This document shows, piece after piece, positions 16,544 to 25,037 of a stretch of 64,000 bases of DNA; positions within the stretch are counted from its first letter, which is position 1; the number at the start of each line of letters is the position of its first letter. A program made the position numbers and the translations under genes. This DNA is from an uncultured Sphingorhabdus sp. GTDB lineage: Bacteria > Pseudomonadota > Alphaproteobacteria > Sphingomonadales > Sphingomonadaceae. The stretch is from contig CALMYW010000517.1 in assembly GCA_937873665.1 (NCBI GenBank), positions 101,755 to 165,754 on the forward strand. The letters are read 5' to 3'. The notes beneath the pieces are model-generated. The model was not told where the DNA came from. It worked only from the letters and a program-made list of their open reading frames with translations, and searched no databases.

Positions 16544-17782
16544 CTAGCCGTTGTGCGCGAGGATCCATTCCTCAACAATCGGCGCAATCTTCTCGCGCCA
16601 TTTGCTACCGTTGAAGATACCATAATGGCCGACTTCGGGGGCCATGTGATATTGCTTCATCGCCTCGGGCAGTCCGGTTGCGATCGTCAAAGCCGCCTTG
16701 GTCTGGCCGATGCCGCTGATATCGTCACGCTCGCCTTCGATGGCGAGCAGTGCAATATCGTCAATCGCGCCCGGATCGACCAGCTTGCCGCGATAGTTGA
16801 ACTCACCCTTGGGCAGCAGGTGACGTTGGAACACGGTGTCGACGGTCTGCAGATAGAATTCGGCAGTCATGTCGCAGACTGCGCGATATTCGTCGTAAAA
16901 TTCCTTGTGCCGGTCCGCGCTTTCGCCATCGCCTTCGACAAGGTGCGAGAACATCGACCAGTGGCTGATCATGTGATTGCCGAGGTTCATCGACATGAAG
17001 CCGGTGAGCTGCAACCAGCCCGGATAGACGCGGCGGCCAGCGCCCTTGTAATAAGGTGGAACGGTGGCGATCACATTGTGGACGAACCAGTCATGCGGGC
17101 GGCGGGTCGCGTGGTCGTTGACCGCAGTCGGCGCTTCGCGCGTATCGATCGGGCCGCCCATCATGGTCAGGGTACGAGGGCGCAGCGGGTGCTTGTTCGC
17201 ACTCATGATAGCCGCAGCGGCGTAGGCAGGTACTGAGGGCTGGCAGACAGCTAGCATGTGCGCACCACGACCACCGGCATCGGGGCCGATAAATTCGAGC
17301 CATTCGATCAGATAGTCGATATAGCTCTCAAGGTCGAAACCACCGCCTGTCAGCGGCACATCTCGTGCATCCTTCCAGTCGGTGATATACACATCATGCG
17401 TCGGCAGCATCCGTTCAACCGTGCCGCGCAGCAATGTGGCAAAGTGGCCCGACATCGGCGCGCAGATCAACAGCTTCGGCTTGGTCTCGCTGCCCTCATA
17501 GGTGAAATGCTTCAACTGGCCGAACGGTTTGCGCGCGACATTATGTTCGTCAACCGGCAGATGCTTGCCATCGATTTCAACGACGTTGATCCCGAAAGGG
17601 GGTTTGCCGCGCGGCATCACCGAATGTGCAAACACGTCCAGCGCCGAGGCGGTGACCGAAGTCAGATTGCCATAGTTGAACGGTGAATTGGTGAAATTGT
17701 TGAGGAAATCGGCCTGTTTCTGAGCAAGCCAGCCTGCACTCGCCAAAAAGCCGCGCTGGATATCATAACCGGTGTAAAGCAT
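16544..17782 (-). CDS. phaZ: Intracellular polyhydroxybutyrate depolymerase
   Basis: 412 residues, of the PhaZ1 type that works on native PHB granules. The nucleophile is a cysteine, Cys180 in the box MLAVCQPSVPAYAAA, in the place of the serine of lipases, as in Cupriavidus PhaZa1. MGGPIDTREAPT and VEGERDDISGIGQT supply the Asp region, and APEVGHYGIFNG contains the His. The enzyme releases hydroxybutyrate for carbon reuse. A palindrome at 17855, upstream of the start, resembles TGCA-containing PhaR sites. Confidence 0.92.
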   Translation of the reverse strand: MLYTGYDIQRGFLASAGWLAQKQADFLNNFTNSPFNYGNLTSVTASALDVFAHSVMPRGKPPFGINVVEIDGKHLPVDEHNVARKPFGQLKHFTYEGSETKPKLLICAPMSGHFATLLRGTVERMLPTHDVYITDWKDARDVPLTGGGFDLESYIDYLIEWLEFIGPDAGGRGAHMLAVCQPSVPAYAAAAIMSANKHPLRPRTLTMMGGPIDTREAPTAVNDHATRRPHDWFVHNVIATVPPYYKGAGRRVYPGWLQLTGFMSMNLGNHMISHWSMFSHLVEGDGESADRHKEFYDEYRAVCDMTAEFYLQTVDTVFQRHLLPKGEFNYRGKLVDPGAIDDIALLAIEGERDDISGIGQTKAALTIATGLPEAMKQYHMAPEVGHYGIFNGSKWREKIAPIVEEWILAHNG

Positions 17783-17854
17783 GTTCGCGTTCCCGAATGT
17801 CCAATTTACCGGTTTGGCCGGTCCCTGTTTCAGCAGTCAACATAGGGATTTATT

Positions 17855-17865
17855 GTGCATTGCAC
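17855..17865. promoter_or_regulatory. TGCA palindrome in the phaZ/ABC-transporter intergenic region
   Basis: GTGCATTGCAC is an 11-base palindrome (one central base) about 73 bases before phaZ. TGCA-rich palindromes of this kind are bound by PhaR-type repressors of PHB genes in related bacteria, but no regulator gene is present here. It could equally serve the divergent ABC gene. Confidence 0.35.
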
Positions 17866-17933
17866 CATAGGAAAAGCGTACTGGGGAATTCTCGGCGATT
17901 GTGGCGCATAGCTGCGGCTGCTAGGCGAACTCA

Positions 17934-19736
17934 ATGAGTGATGTTTCTGTCAAAGCAGCTGAGGGTTCGGACGGCGAGAATCCGGCGCCAGCACCAAAGC
18001 CAAAAGTGAATTTCAGCAGCTTGCGGATGATCGCCAGTTTTACAATCGCCTATCCGCGACAGATTTTGTTCGCACTGTTGGCGTTGATTTTCGCTGCTTC
18101 ATCCACACTCGCCATTCCTTTTGGTTTGCGGCTGATTATCGACAAAGGCTTTGTCAAAAATGGCGGAGACCCGGCACCATATTTCTTTCTGCTGTTCGGC
18201 ATTGTCGCGATAATCGGAATCTCTACGGCATTCCGGTTCTATTTCGTAAGCTGGCTTGGCGAGCGGGTCGTTGGCGACATCCGTGCGGCTGTCCAAAACA
18301 ACCTCCTCCGTTTGGCACCGCGCTTTTTCGAAGAAAATCGGCCTGCTGAAATTGCAAGCCGCATGACAGCCGATACCGCCATCATAGAGCAAATTGTCGG
18401 CACGACGGTTTCGGTCGCCTTGCGAAACCTGTTCATCGGGATTGGCGGCGTGATCTTGCTGTTCAGCCTGGCTCCCAGCCTGACGATTTGGCTGCTTGCT
18501 GGTATCCCCATCGTCGTGCTGCCGATCGTGTTTCTTGGAAGGCGGCTGGAAAAGGCGTCCCGCAGCAGTCAGGATAAGGTTGCGGGGGTTGGAACCGTCG
18601 CCTCCGAGGCTCTTGGTGCAATCAAGATTGTGCAAGCATTCGGGCAGGAACAGCGCGAACAGCAAAGATTTCGCGATGCCGTCGAAAGTACGTTTGCGGC
18701 GGCAAAGCGTCGAATCCGTTTGCGTGCCTTTTTGACCGCTTTGGTCATGACGCTGATATTCGGTGGTATTACATTGTTAGTCTGGGAGGGTACCGATCAG
18801 GTCACGCAGGGTATCATTTCTGCGGGCACGCTTTTCGCGGTCGTGCTTTACGGAGGATTGGTTGCCGGTTCCTTCGGTGCCTTAACCGAGGTTTATGGTG
18901 ATCTGGTCCGCGCATCGGGTGCGTCCGCCCGTTTGGCTGAGCTCTTGAACGAAGTGCCGGAAATCGCTGCGCCAGCAAACCCCGTGACCATGCCCGCACC
19001 GCGCGGGCAGATAGAGTTCCAGAATGTCAAATTCCGCTACCCGACCCGGCCCGAAGTTGCCGCGCTTAGCGATTTCAGCCTGAAGATTTTGCCCGGCGAA
19101 ACCGTCGCGGTTGTCGGGCCATCCGGCGCGGGCAAGTCGACCTTGTTCCAGTTGGCCCAGCGCTTTTACGATCCCGAAGCGGGAACCGTCCGTATCGATG
19201 GCGTCGCACTGACAAGTGCCGATCCAGCCGAGTTCCGCCAGCGCATGGCATTGGTTCCTCAGGATACGGTGCTGTTTGCAGCGTCCGCGCGCGACAATCT
19301 GCGCTATGGCAATTGGCTCGCCGACGATGTCGCAATCTGGGCTGCGGCGGAGCAGGCCAATGCGGGGAATTTCCTGCGCGAGCTGCCGCAGGGCCTCGAT
19401 ACCTATCTGGGTGAGGGGGGCGCGCGGCTTTCGGGTGGGCAGCGTCAACGGATAGCCATAGCCCGCGCGCTGCTCCGCGACGCGCCGATCCTGCTGCTCG
19501 ACGAGGCCACCAGCGCCCTCGACGCCGAAAGCGAGCGGCTGGTGCAGGATGCGCTTGAGCATCTGATGGAAGGCCGCACCACCATCGTCATCGCCCACCG
19601 CCTGGCGACCGTGCGCAAGGCGGACCGGATCATTGTGATGGACGAAGGCCGCATCGTCGAGGAGGGCACGCATGACAGCCTCAGCAAAGCTGGCGGCCTC
19701 TATGCAAGGCTGGCAAGCTTGCAATTTGATGCGTGA
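17934..19736 (+). CDS. ABC exporter, fused membrane and ATPase domains
   Basis: 600 residues: a six-helix membrane domain (about 35-330) followed by an ATPase. The Walker A is GPSGAGKST (about residue 395), the signature LSGGQRQRIA and the Walker B ILLLDEATSALD, with an H-loop in VIAHRLATVRKADR. The fused half-transporter would dimerise as an exporter of the MsbA/LapB-like class in the inner membrane. It begins 152 bases from phaZ on the other strand. Substrate unknown. Confidence 0.93.
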   Translation: MSDVSVKAAEGSDGENPAPAPKPKVNFSSLRMIASFTIAYPRQILFALLALIFAASSTLAIPFGLRLIIDKGFVKNGGDPAPYFFLLFGIVAIIGISTAFRFYFVSWLGERVVGDIRAAVQNNLLRLAPRFFEENRPAEIASRMTADTAIIEQIVGTTVSVALRNLFIGIGGVILLFSLAPSLTIWLLAGIPIVVLPIVFLGRRLEKASRSSQDKVAGVGTVASEALGAIKIVQAFGQEQREQQRFRDAVESTFAAAKRRIRLRAFLTALVMTLIFGGITLLVWEGTDQVTQGIISAGTLFAVVLYGGLVAGSFGALTEVYGDLVRASGASARLAELLNEVPEIAAPANPVTMPAPRGQIEFQNVKFRYPTRPEVAALSDFSLKILPGETVAVVGPSGAGKSTLFQLAQRFYDPEAGTVRIDGVALTSADPAEFRQRMALVPQDTVLFAASARDNLRYGNWLADDVAIWAAAEQANAGNFLRELPQGLDTYLGEGGARLSGGQRQRIAIARALLRDAPILLLDEATSALDAESERLVQDALEHLMEGRTTIVIAHRLATVRKADRIIVMDEGRIVEEGTHDSLSKAGGLYARLASLQFDA

Positions 19737-19798
19737 TCCCATTGCTTTCGAGTAGGTTCATCTGGCTGCGTTAGCCAGGTAGGTGGAAACGTATTCGA

Positions 19799-20200
19799 TT
19801 AATCCACGCGGGCCCGTGGGAAATGCTGCGTTGCCGTCGTAATATCGACCCATAGGTGACGCCTGTCTTCCCAAACCGAACGGATTGGCTGCATCGAATG
19901 CGCGTCGTCAAACAAGCCTATAGGGATACCGGTAACGTCCGGATTCTTAGTGCCTCGCATGAAAACGGTAGTGCCACATGTCTCGCAGAAAAACTGGTCG
20001 AAGGTTCCGCCCAGATCGGTTGGGCGCGTAAACTGCTTTGACGCACCTTCAATTTTGACCTGATCATGTGGGTAATAAGCAGCTTCACCAAAGGGGGAAC
20101 CTGTTCGCTTTTGGCAAGCAATGCAATGACAGGCTACCACCGCTAATGTTGGCCCGGGCACGGTCACGTGCAGTTGTCCACATTGGCAGGAAGCCTTCAT
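19799..20200 (-). CDS. GFA-family (CENP-V-type) zinc protein
   Basis: 133 residues. The zinc-ligand layout is Cys5 and Cys7 (CQCGQL), Cys24/Cys26/Cys29 (CHCIACQKRTG) and FFCETCGTT. The family is named for a formaldehyde-activating glutathione enzyme, but most members have no proven reaction. It is a small cytoplasmic protein, read toward the ABC gene's 3' end and with no clear operon partner. The TonB cluster lies upstream on the same strand. Confidence 0.85.
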   Translation of the reverse strand: MKASCQCGQLHVTVPGPTLAVVACHCIACQKRTGSPFGEAAYYPHDQVKIEGASKQFTRPTDLGGTFDQFFCETCGTTVFMRGTKNPDVTGIPIGLFDDAHSMQPIRSVWEDRRHLWVDITTATQHFPRARVD

Positions 20201-20338
20201 GGCATTGGATTATCACAATGGTTGCGTCCAGGCAATCTTTCCCGTCTTCGTTTGCGTCCACTTTCGAGGCAGCCGCGCGCCACCACTTATGGCGGCGTCT
20301 TGCCGCAAACACCCATTCAAATGCACGGAAATCTTCGA

Positions 20339-20368
20339 ACAAAAAAGGGCGGCACGATGGCCGCCCTT
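20339..20368 (-). terminator. Rho-independent terminator after the second exbD
   Basis: Read on the minus strand, an 8-base GGGCGGCC/GGCCGCCC-like stem (20347-20366) is followed by at least six T. It is the end of the tonB-exbB-exbD-exbD transcript, 24 bases past the final stop. Confidence 0.88.
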
Positions 20369-20391
20369 TCTATGTCGATTGCGATATTTGA

Positions 20392-20847
20392 TCAGTTGCC
20401 GGGAACGGCAGACTTTCCAAAAACGCGATATTGTTCGTTTCCGACGAAACCGAATTTGGTGATGCCGCTCCGCTTCACCACAGCCAGCGTCTGGTCGACA
20501 ATGTCATACATTGCAGTCGGCGCGGGCTGGAACTGAAGTTCAGGTTCCGGGCTCATCGATTTGGTCTGGACGAGATACTGCTCGATCTGGTCCAGCGAAG
20601 ACGGCGTGCCGTTCCACTGGATTTCGTTATTCGGCATGATCACGATCTTGTTGACCACCGGGTCGATCAATTCTTCCGGCGGTGGCTGGTTCGGATCCTG
20701 CACCGGCAGGTCGATATTAACAGCGTGCGATACGGGCGGGATGGTGATCATCAGCATGATGAGGAGAACGAGCATGACGTCGATCAACGGCGTCGTGTTC
20801 ATTTCCATCATCGGCTGGCCATCATCCTTGCCACCACTCATTGCCAT
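20392..20847 (-). CDS. exbD: ExbD/TolR-family proton-channel protein (second copy)
   Basis: 151 residues. The short N-terminus is followed by a single membrane segment containing the essential Asp of the ExbD/TolR family (NTTPLIDVMLVLLIMLMITI), then a periplasmic domain. With ExbB it forms the proton-driven motor that energises TonB. It is the last gene of the operon, 26 bases after another ExbD that differs clearly in its periplasmic part. Two ExbDs behind one ExbB is a known alphaproteobacterial arrangement. Confidence 0.92.
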   Translation of the reverse strand: MAMSGGKDDGQPMMEMNTTPLIDVMLVLLIMLMITIPPVSHAVNIDLPVQDPNQPPPEELIDPVVNKIVIMPNNEIQWNGTPSSLDQIEQYLVQTKSMSPEPELQFQPAPTAMYDIVDQTLAVVKRSGITKFGFVGNEQYRVFGKSAVPGN

Positions 20848-20873
20848 GATTTTTGCTCCTTATCGGATCCGGC

Positions 20874-21419
20874 TTACTTGGCCGAATCGAGTGGCGGGAA
20901 AGGCGACGAAATGAAGCCGACACGGGCAAAGCCTGCCATCTGCATCGAATAGATCGCACCACCAATGCAGCGGTAAGGCGTATTCACGTCACCGCGAATA
21001 TGCGCCTCGGGCAGCATATCGGGGGTGATCGCGCCTGCTTTCGCAGCTTCTTCACCACCCAATGCGTCAAATTCACGCTTCAGATGCTTCGCCGCACGTT
21101 CGACCAATTCGGTCGAATCCACCGGAGTGACGTTCCAGTAAATACGGCATTCACCACCTGTATATGCACCCTGATAGGCATCGGAACCAGGCTCATTGCC
21201 GTTGGCGTCCGTTGTCGTAACCGAAAGCAAGACATTCTCACGCTTTGCCTTGGTCGGTTCAAACTGAACCACCGGCAGTTCCATTTTGACCGTCTGGATG
21301 GCCACAGGAATGGCGATCAGGAAGACGATCAGAAGCACCAGCATGACGTCCACAAGCGGCGTCGTGTTGATGTCTGACATTGGCGTGTCTTCGCCGCCGC
21401 CTCCACTACTTATTGCCAT
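20874..21419 (-). CDS. exbD: ExbD/TolR-family proton-channel protein (first copy)
   Basis: 181 residues. The membrane segment INTTPLVDVMLVLLIVFLIA carries the conserved Asp. The periplasmic part is longer than in the second copy, with an insert around AYQGAYTGGECRIYWN containing one Cys. Role and partner as for the neighbouring copy: inner-membrane motor with ExbB, driving TonB-dependent receptors. The different periplasmic domains suggest they contact different partners, an inference only. Confidence 0.92.
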   Translation of the reverse strand: MAISSGGGGEDTPMSDINTTPLVDVMLVLLIVFLIAIPVAIQTVKMELPVVQFEPTKAKRENVLLSVTTTDANGNEPGSDAYQGAYTGGECRIYWNVTPVDSTELVERAAKHLKREFDALGGEEAAKAGAITPDMLPEAHIRGDVNTPYRCIGGAIYSMQMAGFARVGFISSPFPPLDSAK

Positions 21420-21486
21420 TTGCTATTCCTCTCTGACTGCTTGCGCAAAGGCCATATTCCAGGCTTGCGCATTCGAACAGGATGTA

Positions 21487-21508
21487 GGGCCGCCGCATAG
21501 GGCGGCCC
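21487..21508 (-). terminator. Hairpin between exbB and exbD, possible attenuator
   Basis: GGGCCGCC (21487-21494) pairs perfectly with GGCGGCCC (21501-21508) around a six-base loop. On the minus strand the next bases are TACATCC, not a T-run, so it is more likely a partial attenuator or RNA-stabilising hairpin that lowers exbD relative to exbB. Confidence 0.5.
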
Positions 21509-21518
21509 GAACCCATTC

Positions 21519-22286
21519 TTACTTCTTGACAGCAGCGGCGGGAGCAGCAGCAGGCTTGGCAGCCGGAGCAGCCGAAACTGCGGGCTTAACCTTGCCGCCC
21601 GAAGTGATGTAACCGAGAACATCGTTCGAGAACGAAGCCAGGCTACGAGCGATCGACTTGTTGCGAGCCTGCAGCCAGTTATAGGCAAGCACCGCAGGAA
21701 CCGCGACGAACAGACCGATGGCTGTCATGATCAGCGCTTCACCAACCGGACCGGCGATCTTGCCGATGTCGGCCTGACCCGCGATACCAATCTTGATGAG
21801 CGCCGAGTAGATGCCGATAACGGTACCGAGCAAACCCACGAACGGAGCGGTAGCGCCCACGGTCGCGAGGAAGGCAAGGCCACCCGACAGCTTGTTGTTG
21901 ATCGCTTCTTCCGAACGCGACATCGCGCCATGCAGCCAGTCATGGGCTTCAACGGGATCGGTCAGCAGGCCATGCTGCTTCTGCGCCGAGATGCCGTCGT
22001 CGACGAGCTGGCGGAACGCGCTATTCTTGTCAAGCTTTGCAGCGCCTTCTTCAAGGCTGTTTGCACGCCAGAAACCGGCTTTAACCTGCTTCGCCTGGTT
22101 CAAAACCTTCTGCTGCTCGATCAGCTTGGTGAACATGATGTAGAACGAGAAAACGGACATGATCACCATCACGCTGAAGATAGCCCAGCTGATCGGGCCG
22201 CCTTCATTCAGTGCGGGGATGAGGCCGAATTTTTGTGCGGCAGCGGCTTCATTTGCAGCAGCTGCAGTGAGAATTGCAATCGACAT
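21519..22286 (-). CDS. exbB: ExbB/TolQ/MotA-family proton-channel protein
   Basis: 255 residues with three membrane segments (about 25-50, 140-165 and 185-205). The family segment FVGLLGTVIGIYSALIKIG and the following ALIMTAIGLFVAVPAVLAYN are clear. The C-terminus is Ala/Pro/Lys-rich (PAVSAAPAAKPAAAPAAAVK). ExbB pentamers enclose ExbD to form the motor. It lies between tonB and exbD, each separated by a hairpin. Confidence 0.95.
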   Translation of the reverse strand: MSIAILTAAAANEAAAAQKFGLIPALNEGGPISWAIFSVMVIMSVFSFYIMFTKLIEQQKVLNQAKQVKAGFWRANSLEEGAAKLDKNSAFRQLVDDGISAQKQHGLLTDPVEAHDWLHGAMSRSEEAINNKLSGGLAFLATVGATAPFVGLLGTVIGIYSALIKIGIAGQADIGKIAGPVGEALIMTAIGLFVAVPAVLAYNWLQARNKSIARSLASFSNDVLGYITSGGKVKPAVSAAPAAKPAAAPAAAVKK

Positions 22287-22321
22287 TGGTACTTCCTCTC
22301 AAATTCAAAAATCTAAGGTCA

Positions 22322-22358
22322 TGAAAATGCCCGGCGTTAGTGCTCCCCTTCGCCGGGC
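22322..22358 (-). terminator. Hairpin between tonB and exbB
   Basis: An 8-base perfect stem (22329-22336 with 22351-22358) with a 14-base loop, followed on the minus strand by ATTTTC. It may act as a partial terminator that sets the tonB to exbB ratio. Confidence 0.6.
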
Positions 22359-22364
22359 CAGAAA

Positions 22365-23027
22365 TTACTTCGGTATCTGCCAGCGCACGCGGCTCGACCA
22401 CGAACCCGTCGTGGGGTTACCATTGCTGTCCAGAGCCGGTTCAAAACGACCACGACGCTGGATATTCTTGCACGTCGCGTCGTCAAGGTCGGCATGGCCG
22501 CTTGAAGAGGTTACGGTGCAAGACTGGACACGACCATCAGGGCCAACCGATACGCGGAAGCCGGTGGTGCCTTCACGCTCCTGCTGGAGGGCGCGCGACG
22601 GATAGTCGTTGGTATTAGCCCAGTTGCCCGGATTGCCTTTCGGAATCGGGTTGGGGCGCTTGGCGACCGGCGGCGGTGGCGGCGGCGGAGCGGCAGGCGC
22701 AGGCGGAGCTGCAGTCGGCACGATCGGCGCGGCCGGTGGAGGTGTGTCCACAGTCCGTAAGGTCGGAGGAGGTGTAACCGTTGTCACGAGCGGCGGCGGC
22801 GAGACGACGGGCGGCTCGATCTGCTTTTCCGGCTCTGGCGGCGGTTCCTCTTCAGGTGGTTCTTCTTCCTTCACGTCGACGACGTTCAGCTTTGCCTTGA
22901 CCTGTTGTACCGCCTCATAAGCAAGACCGGTAACCAACGCATAGCCAAGGAAAGCGTGAAGGAGCGCGACGATGATGATCGAGACCAGGCGGCTCGAACT
23001 CATTCCATCTTGATCAGCATATGCCAT
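22365..23027 (-). CDS. tonB: Energy transducer TonB
   Basis: 220 residues: a short cytoplasmic start, one membrane helix (VSIIIVALLHAFLGYALVTG), a long Pro/Glu-rich periplasmic linker (EPPEEEPPPEPEKQIEPPVV) and the TonB C-terminal domain (NDYPSRALQQEREGTTGFRV ... SCTVTSSSGHADLD). It couples the ExbB-ExbD motor to outer-membrane receptors. It is the first gene of the operon. No Fur-type box was recognised in the 240 bases upstream. Confidence 0.95.
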   Translation of the reverse strand: MAYADQDGMSSSRLVSIIIVALLHAFLGYALVTGLAYEAVQQVKAKLNVVDVKEEEPPEEEPPPEPEKQIEPPVVSPPPLVTTVTPPPTLRTVDTPPPAAPIVPTAAPPAPAAPPPPPPPVAKRPNPIPKGNPGNWANTNDYPSRALQQEREGTTGFRVSVGPDGRVQSCTVTSSSGHADLDDATCKNIQRRGRFEPALDSNGNPTTGSWSSRVRWQIPK

Positions 23028-23286
23028 GCGGAAACTACTCTCCTACTTTCCCCAAAACGCGCGGACCGCTCGGCAAGCGTCACAAAACTAGAAGCCACCC
23101 AACTGGTCAGCGCTATTGAAATCTTTTTAATCGGCTGATTCCGCCATCGTCTTAGCGACGCCCAAAAGCGCAGGCAATCCGGATTCTGCGATTAATCCGC
23201 AATTCATCGGCCTTGCCCCAATCGATTAGCATGAATAGGAATGCAAATATTCCCTACACCCCCTCAATTTGCACAGGATTTCCAAG

Positions 23287-24156
23287 GTGAAGACAGGATT
23301 TACCATAAAATTGGCGGTCGGCCTTGGTCTGTTGCTGGGGACACCGGTAGTCCATGCCCAAACACTGGTGCAATCGACATTTGCTGTGCCTGCACAGGGT
23401 GCTGCCTATGCGGACATAGCCGATCTGGTAACCATCTCACCGCTGATTCTTGACGCGCAGATACGCAAGGTTACGTCGCTACCCGATATACAGGCCGTCG
23501 GCGTTCCAGCCAATATCCAGCGGGTATTGGTCGATGCAGATGTCACTTCGCTGATCCGCGGAACCGATGGTTTCGCTGCAAAAGCGCGCTTCCTGCTCGA
23601 TGTGCCAAAGAACAACAAAGGCAAGATACCGAAACTGCAGAAGCGCCGCTATTTCCTGTTGGGAAGTAAAGTCAGTGGTTCGCCGGGTACCATAAAGCTG
23701 TCGAAGCCCGACGCCTTGGTCGAATGGAGCCCGGCGAATGATGTCACGCTGCGCGCGATAACAAGGGAGGCGGTGCAAATTGACGCGCCAGAGGCGGTAA
23801 CCGGGGTATCAGGCGCATTTCACAGCCAGGGCACGGTTCTCGGTGAAGGTGAAACGCAGATATTCCTGCGTACGGCGAGCGGCCAGCCAATTTCGGTTTC
23901 GATTTTGAGCCGGCCTGGCCAGAGCAAACGCTGGGCAGTTTCAACCGGCGATGTAATCGATGAATCCGCGATCGCACCTGCGAAAGACACTTTATTATGG
24001 TATCGCCTCGCCTGCGGCCTGCCGCGCACACTGGATGCACGGCTGGTCGAAAGCAGCGAAGCGAAAGATATCGCATCGGCGCAGGCAGACTATCGATTTG
24101 TCATGGAGTCGCTGGGCCCATGTAGCCGCACACGGCCTTTGGCTGGGGCCCGATAA
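23287..24156 (+). CDS. Hypothetical secreted protein
   Basis: 289 residues from a GTG with AGGA nine bases before it. The start gives a typical signal peptide (KLAVGLGLLLGTPVVHA, cut before QT), so the product is periplasmic or exported. The mature part contains VLVDADVTSLIRGTDGFAAK and AKARFLLDVPKN but no motif I can name. It ends three bases from the convergent adenosyltransferase. It may be a beta-rich envelope protein. Confidence 0.7.
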   Translation: MKTGFTIKLAVGLGLLLGTPVVHAQTLVQSTFAVPAQGAAYADIADLVTISPLILDAQIRKVTSLPDIQAVGVPANIQRVLVDADVTSLIRGTDGFAAKARFLLDVPKNNKGKIPKLQKRRYFLLGSKVSGSPGTIKLSKPDALVEWSPANDVTLRAITREAVQIDAPEAVTGVSGAFHSQGTVLGEGETQIFLRTASGQPISVSILSRPGQSKRWAVSTGDVIDESAIAPAKDTLLWYRLACGLPRTLDARLVESSEAKDIASAQADYRFVMESLGPCSRTRPLAGAR

Positions 24157-24159
24157 AGT

Positions 24160-24741
24160 TCAGCGCGAAGCGCCGGGTACCCATAAAATATCACCGCCAC
24201 GGTCCCTGTTGATTAAGCGGCAGAGCACGAACAGATAGTCTGACAGGCGGTTCAGATAGGTCGTCGCCAGCGGGTTGATGGACTCGCCCGATGCGGCCGC
24301 AACAAGCGCGCGCTCGGCGCGACGTGTGACGGCACGGGCCAGATGCATCGCTGCCGCCGCAGCGCTGCCGCCTGGCAGGATGAAGCTGGTCAGCGGTTCC
24401 AACTGCGCATTGGCAGTGTCGATAGCCGCTTCCAGCCAATCGATCTGCGATTGTACGATCCGCAAGCTCATCTCGCCAGGTGTGAAATCCTCACCCGGGG
24501 TTGCTATGTCGGCTCCCAGATCGAACAGATCGTTCTGGATTCGTCGCAATCCGGCGACCAGTTCGGTGTCGCCACTGTCTCGCTCCAAGGCTCCAATCGC
24601 GATACCGAGTGTACTATTCGCTTCGTCAACCTCGCCAATGGCATGCATTCGTGCATCGGCCTTAGACCGACGCGAACCATCGACCAGCCCGGTTGAGCCG
24701 TCATCCCCGGTGCGGGTGTAAATCTTGTTCAGCTTGACCAT
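24160..24741 (-). CDS. Cob(I)yrinic acid a,c-diamide adenosyltransferase (PduO type)
   Basis: 193 residues starting MVKLNKIYTRTGDDGSTGLV, the ATP-binding N-terminus of PduO-type enzymes. The middle segment RRIQNDLFDLGADIA and the C-terminal ILPGGSAAAAAMHLARAVTR and ATYLNRLSDYLFVLCR are also family signatures. It attaches the adenosyl group to Co(I) corrinoid to make coenzyme B12. It follows the twin-membrane-helix gene by ten bases, so they are probably one transcript. Confidence 0.93.
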   Translation of the reverse strand: MVKLNKIYTRTGDDGSTGLVDGSRRSKADARMHAIGEVDEANSTLGIAIGALERDSGDTELVAGLRRIQNDLFDLGADIATPGEDFTPGEMSLRIVQSQIDWLEAAIDTANAQLEPLTSFILPGGSAAAAAMHLARAVTRRAERALVAAASGESINPLATTYLNRLSDYLFVLCRLINRDRGGDILWVPGASR

Positions 24742-24751
24742 ATGGGCCGCA

Positions 24752-24982
24752 TCAATTGGCGAAGGCGCCACCAATCACAATGATGGCAACCAGGGCAACC
24801 GCGATAGCCTGCCATTTGACTCGGGCAAACATCATCTGATTCTGCCGGGCCAGCCCACGCGGGACGCCGTTTTCGTCGACATCATTATGATCCATAGTGG
24901 CAAAGGCATGCAGCCCGCGTACAACCGCGAACACCACCATGCCCATCACGGCAAGCAAGGCTATAATCAGCAAAACGCCCAT
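24752..24982 (-). CDS. Twin-transmembrane (HIG1-domain-like) small protein
   Basis: 76 residues with two membrane helices (LLIIALLAVMGMVVFAVVRG and AIAVALVAIIVIGGAFA) joined by a hydrophilic loop with NQMMFARVKWQA, the layout of the HIG1/twin-TM family found in alphaproteobacteria and mitochondria. AAGGAA before the ATG supports the start. Located between gluQRS and the adenosyltransferase gene. HIG1 proteins in mitochondria help respiratory complexes; whether this one does is unknown. Confidence 0.82.
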   Translation of the reverse strand: MGVLLIIALLAVMGMVVFAVVRGLHAFATMDHNDVDENGVPRGLARQNQMMFARVKWQAIAVALVAIIVIGGAFAN

Positions 24983-25037
24983 GGATATTTCCTTAAATGC
25001 GTGACACAGCCCTATAGCTGCATCGCTTGTCCGCCCT

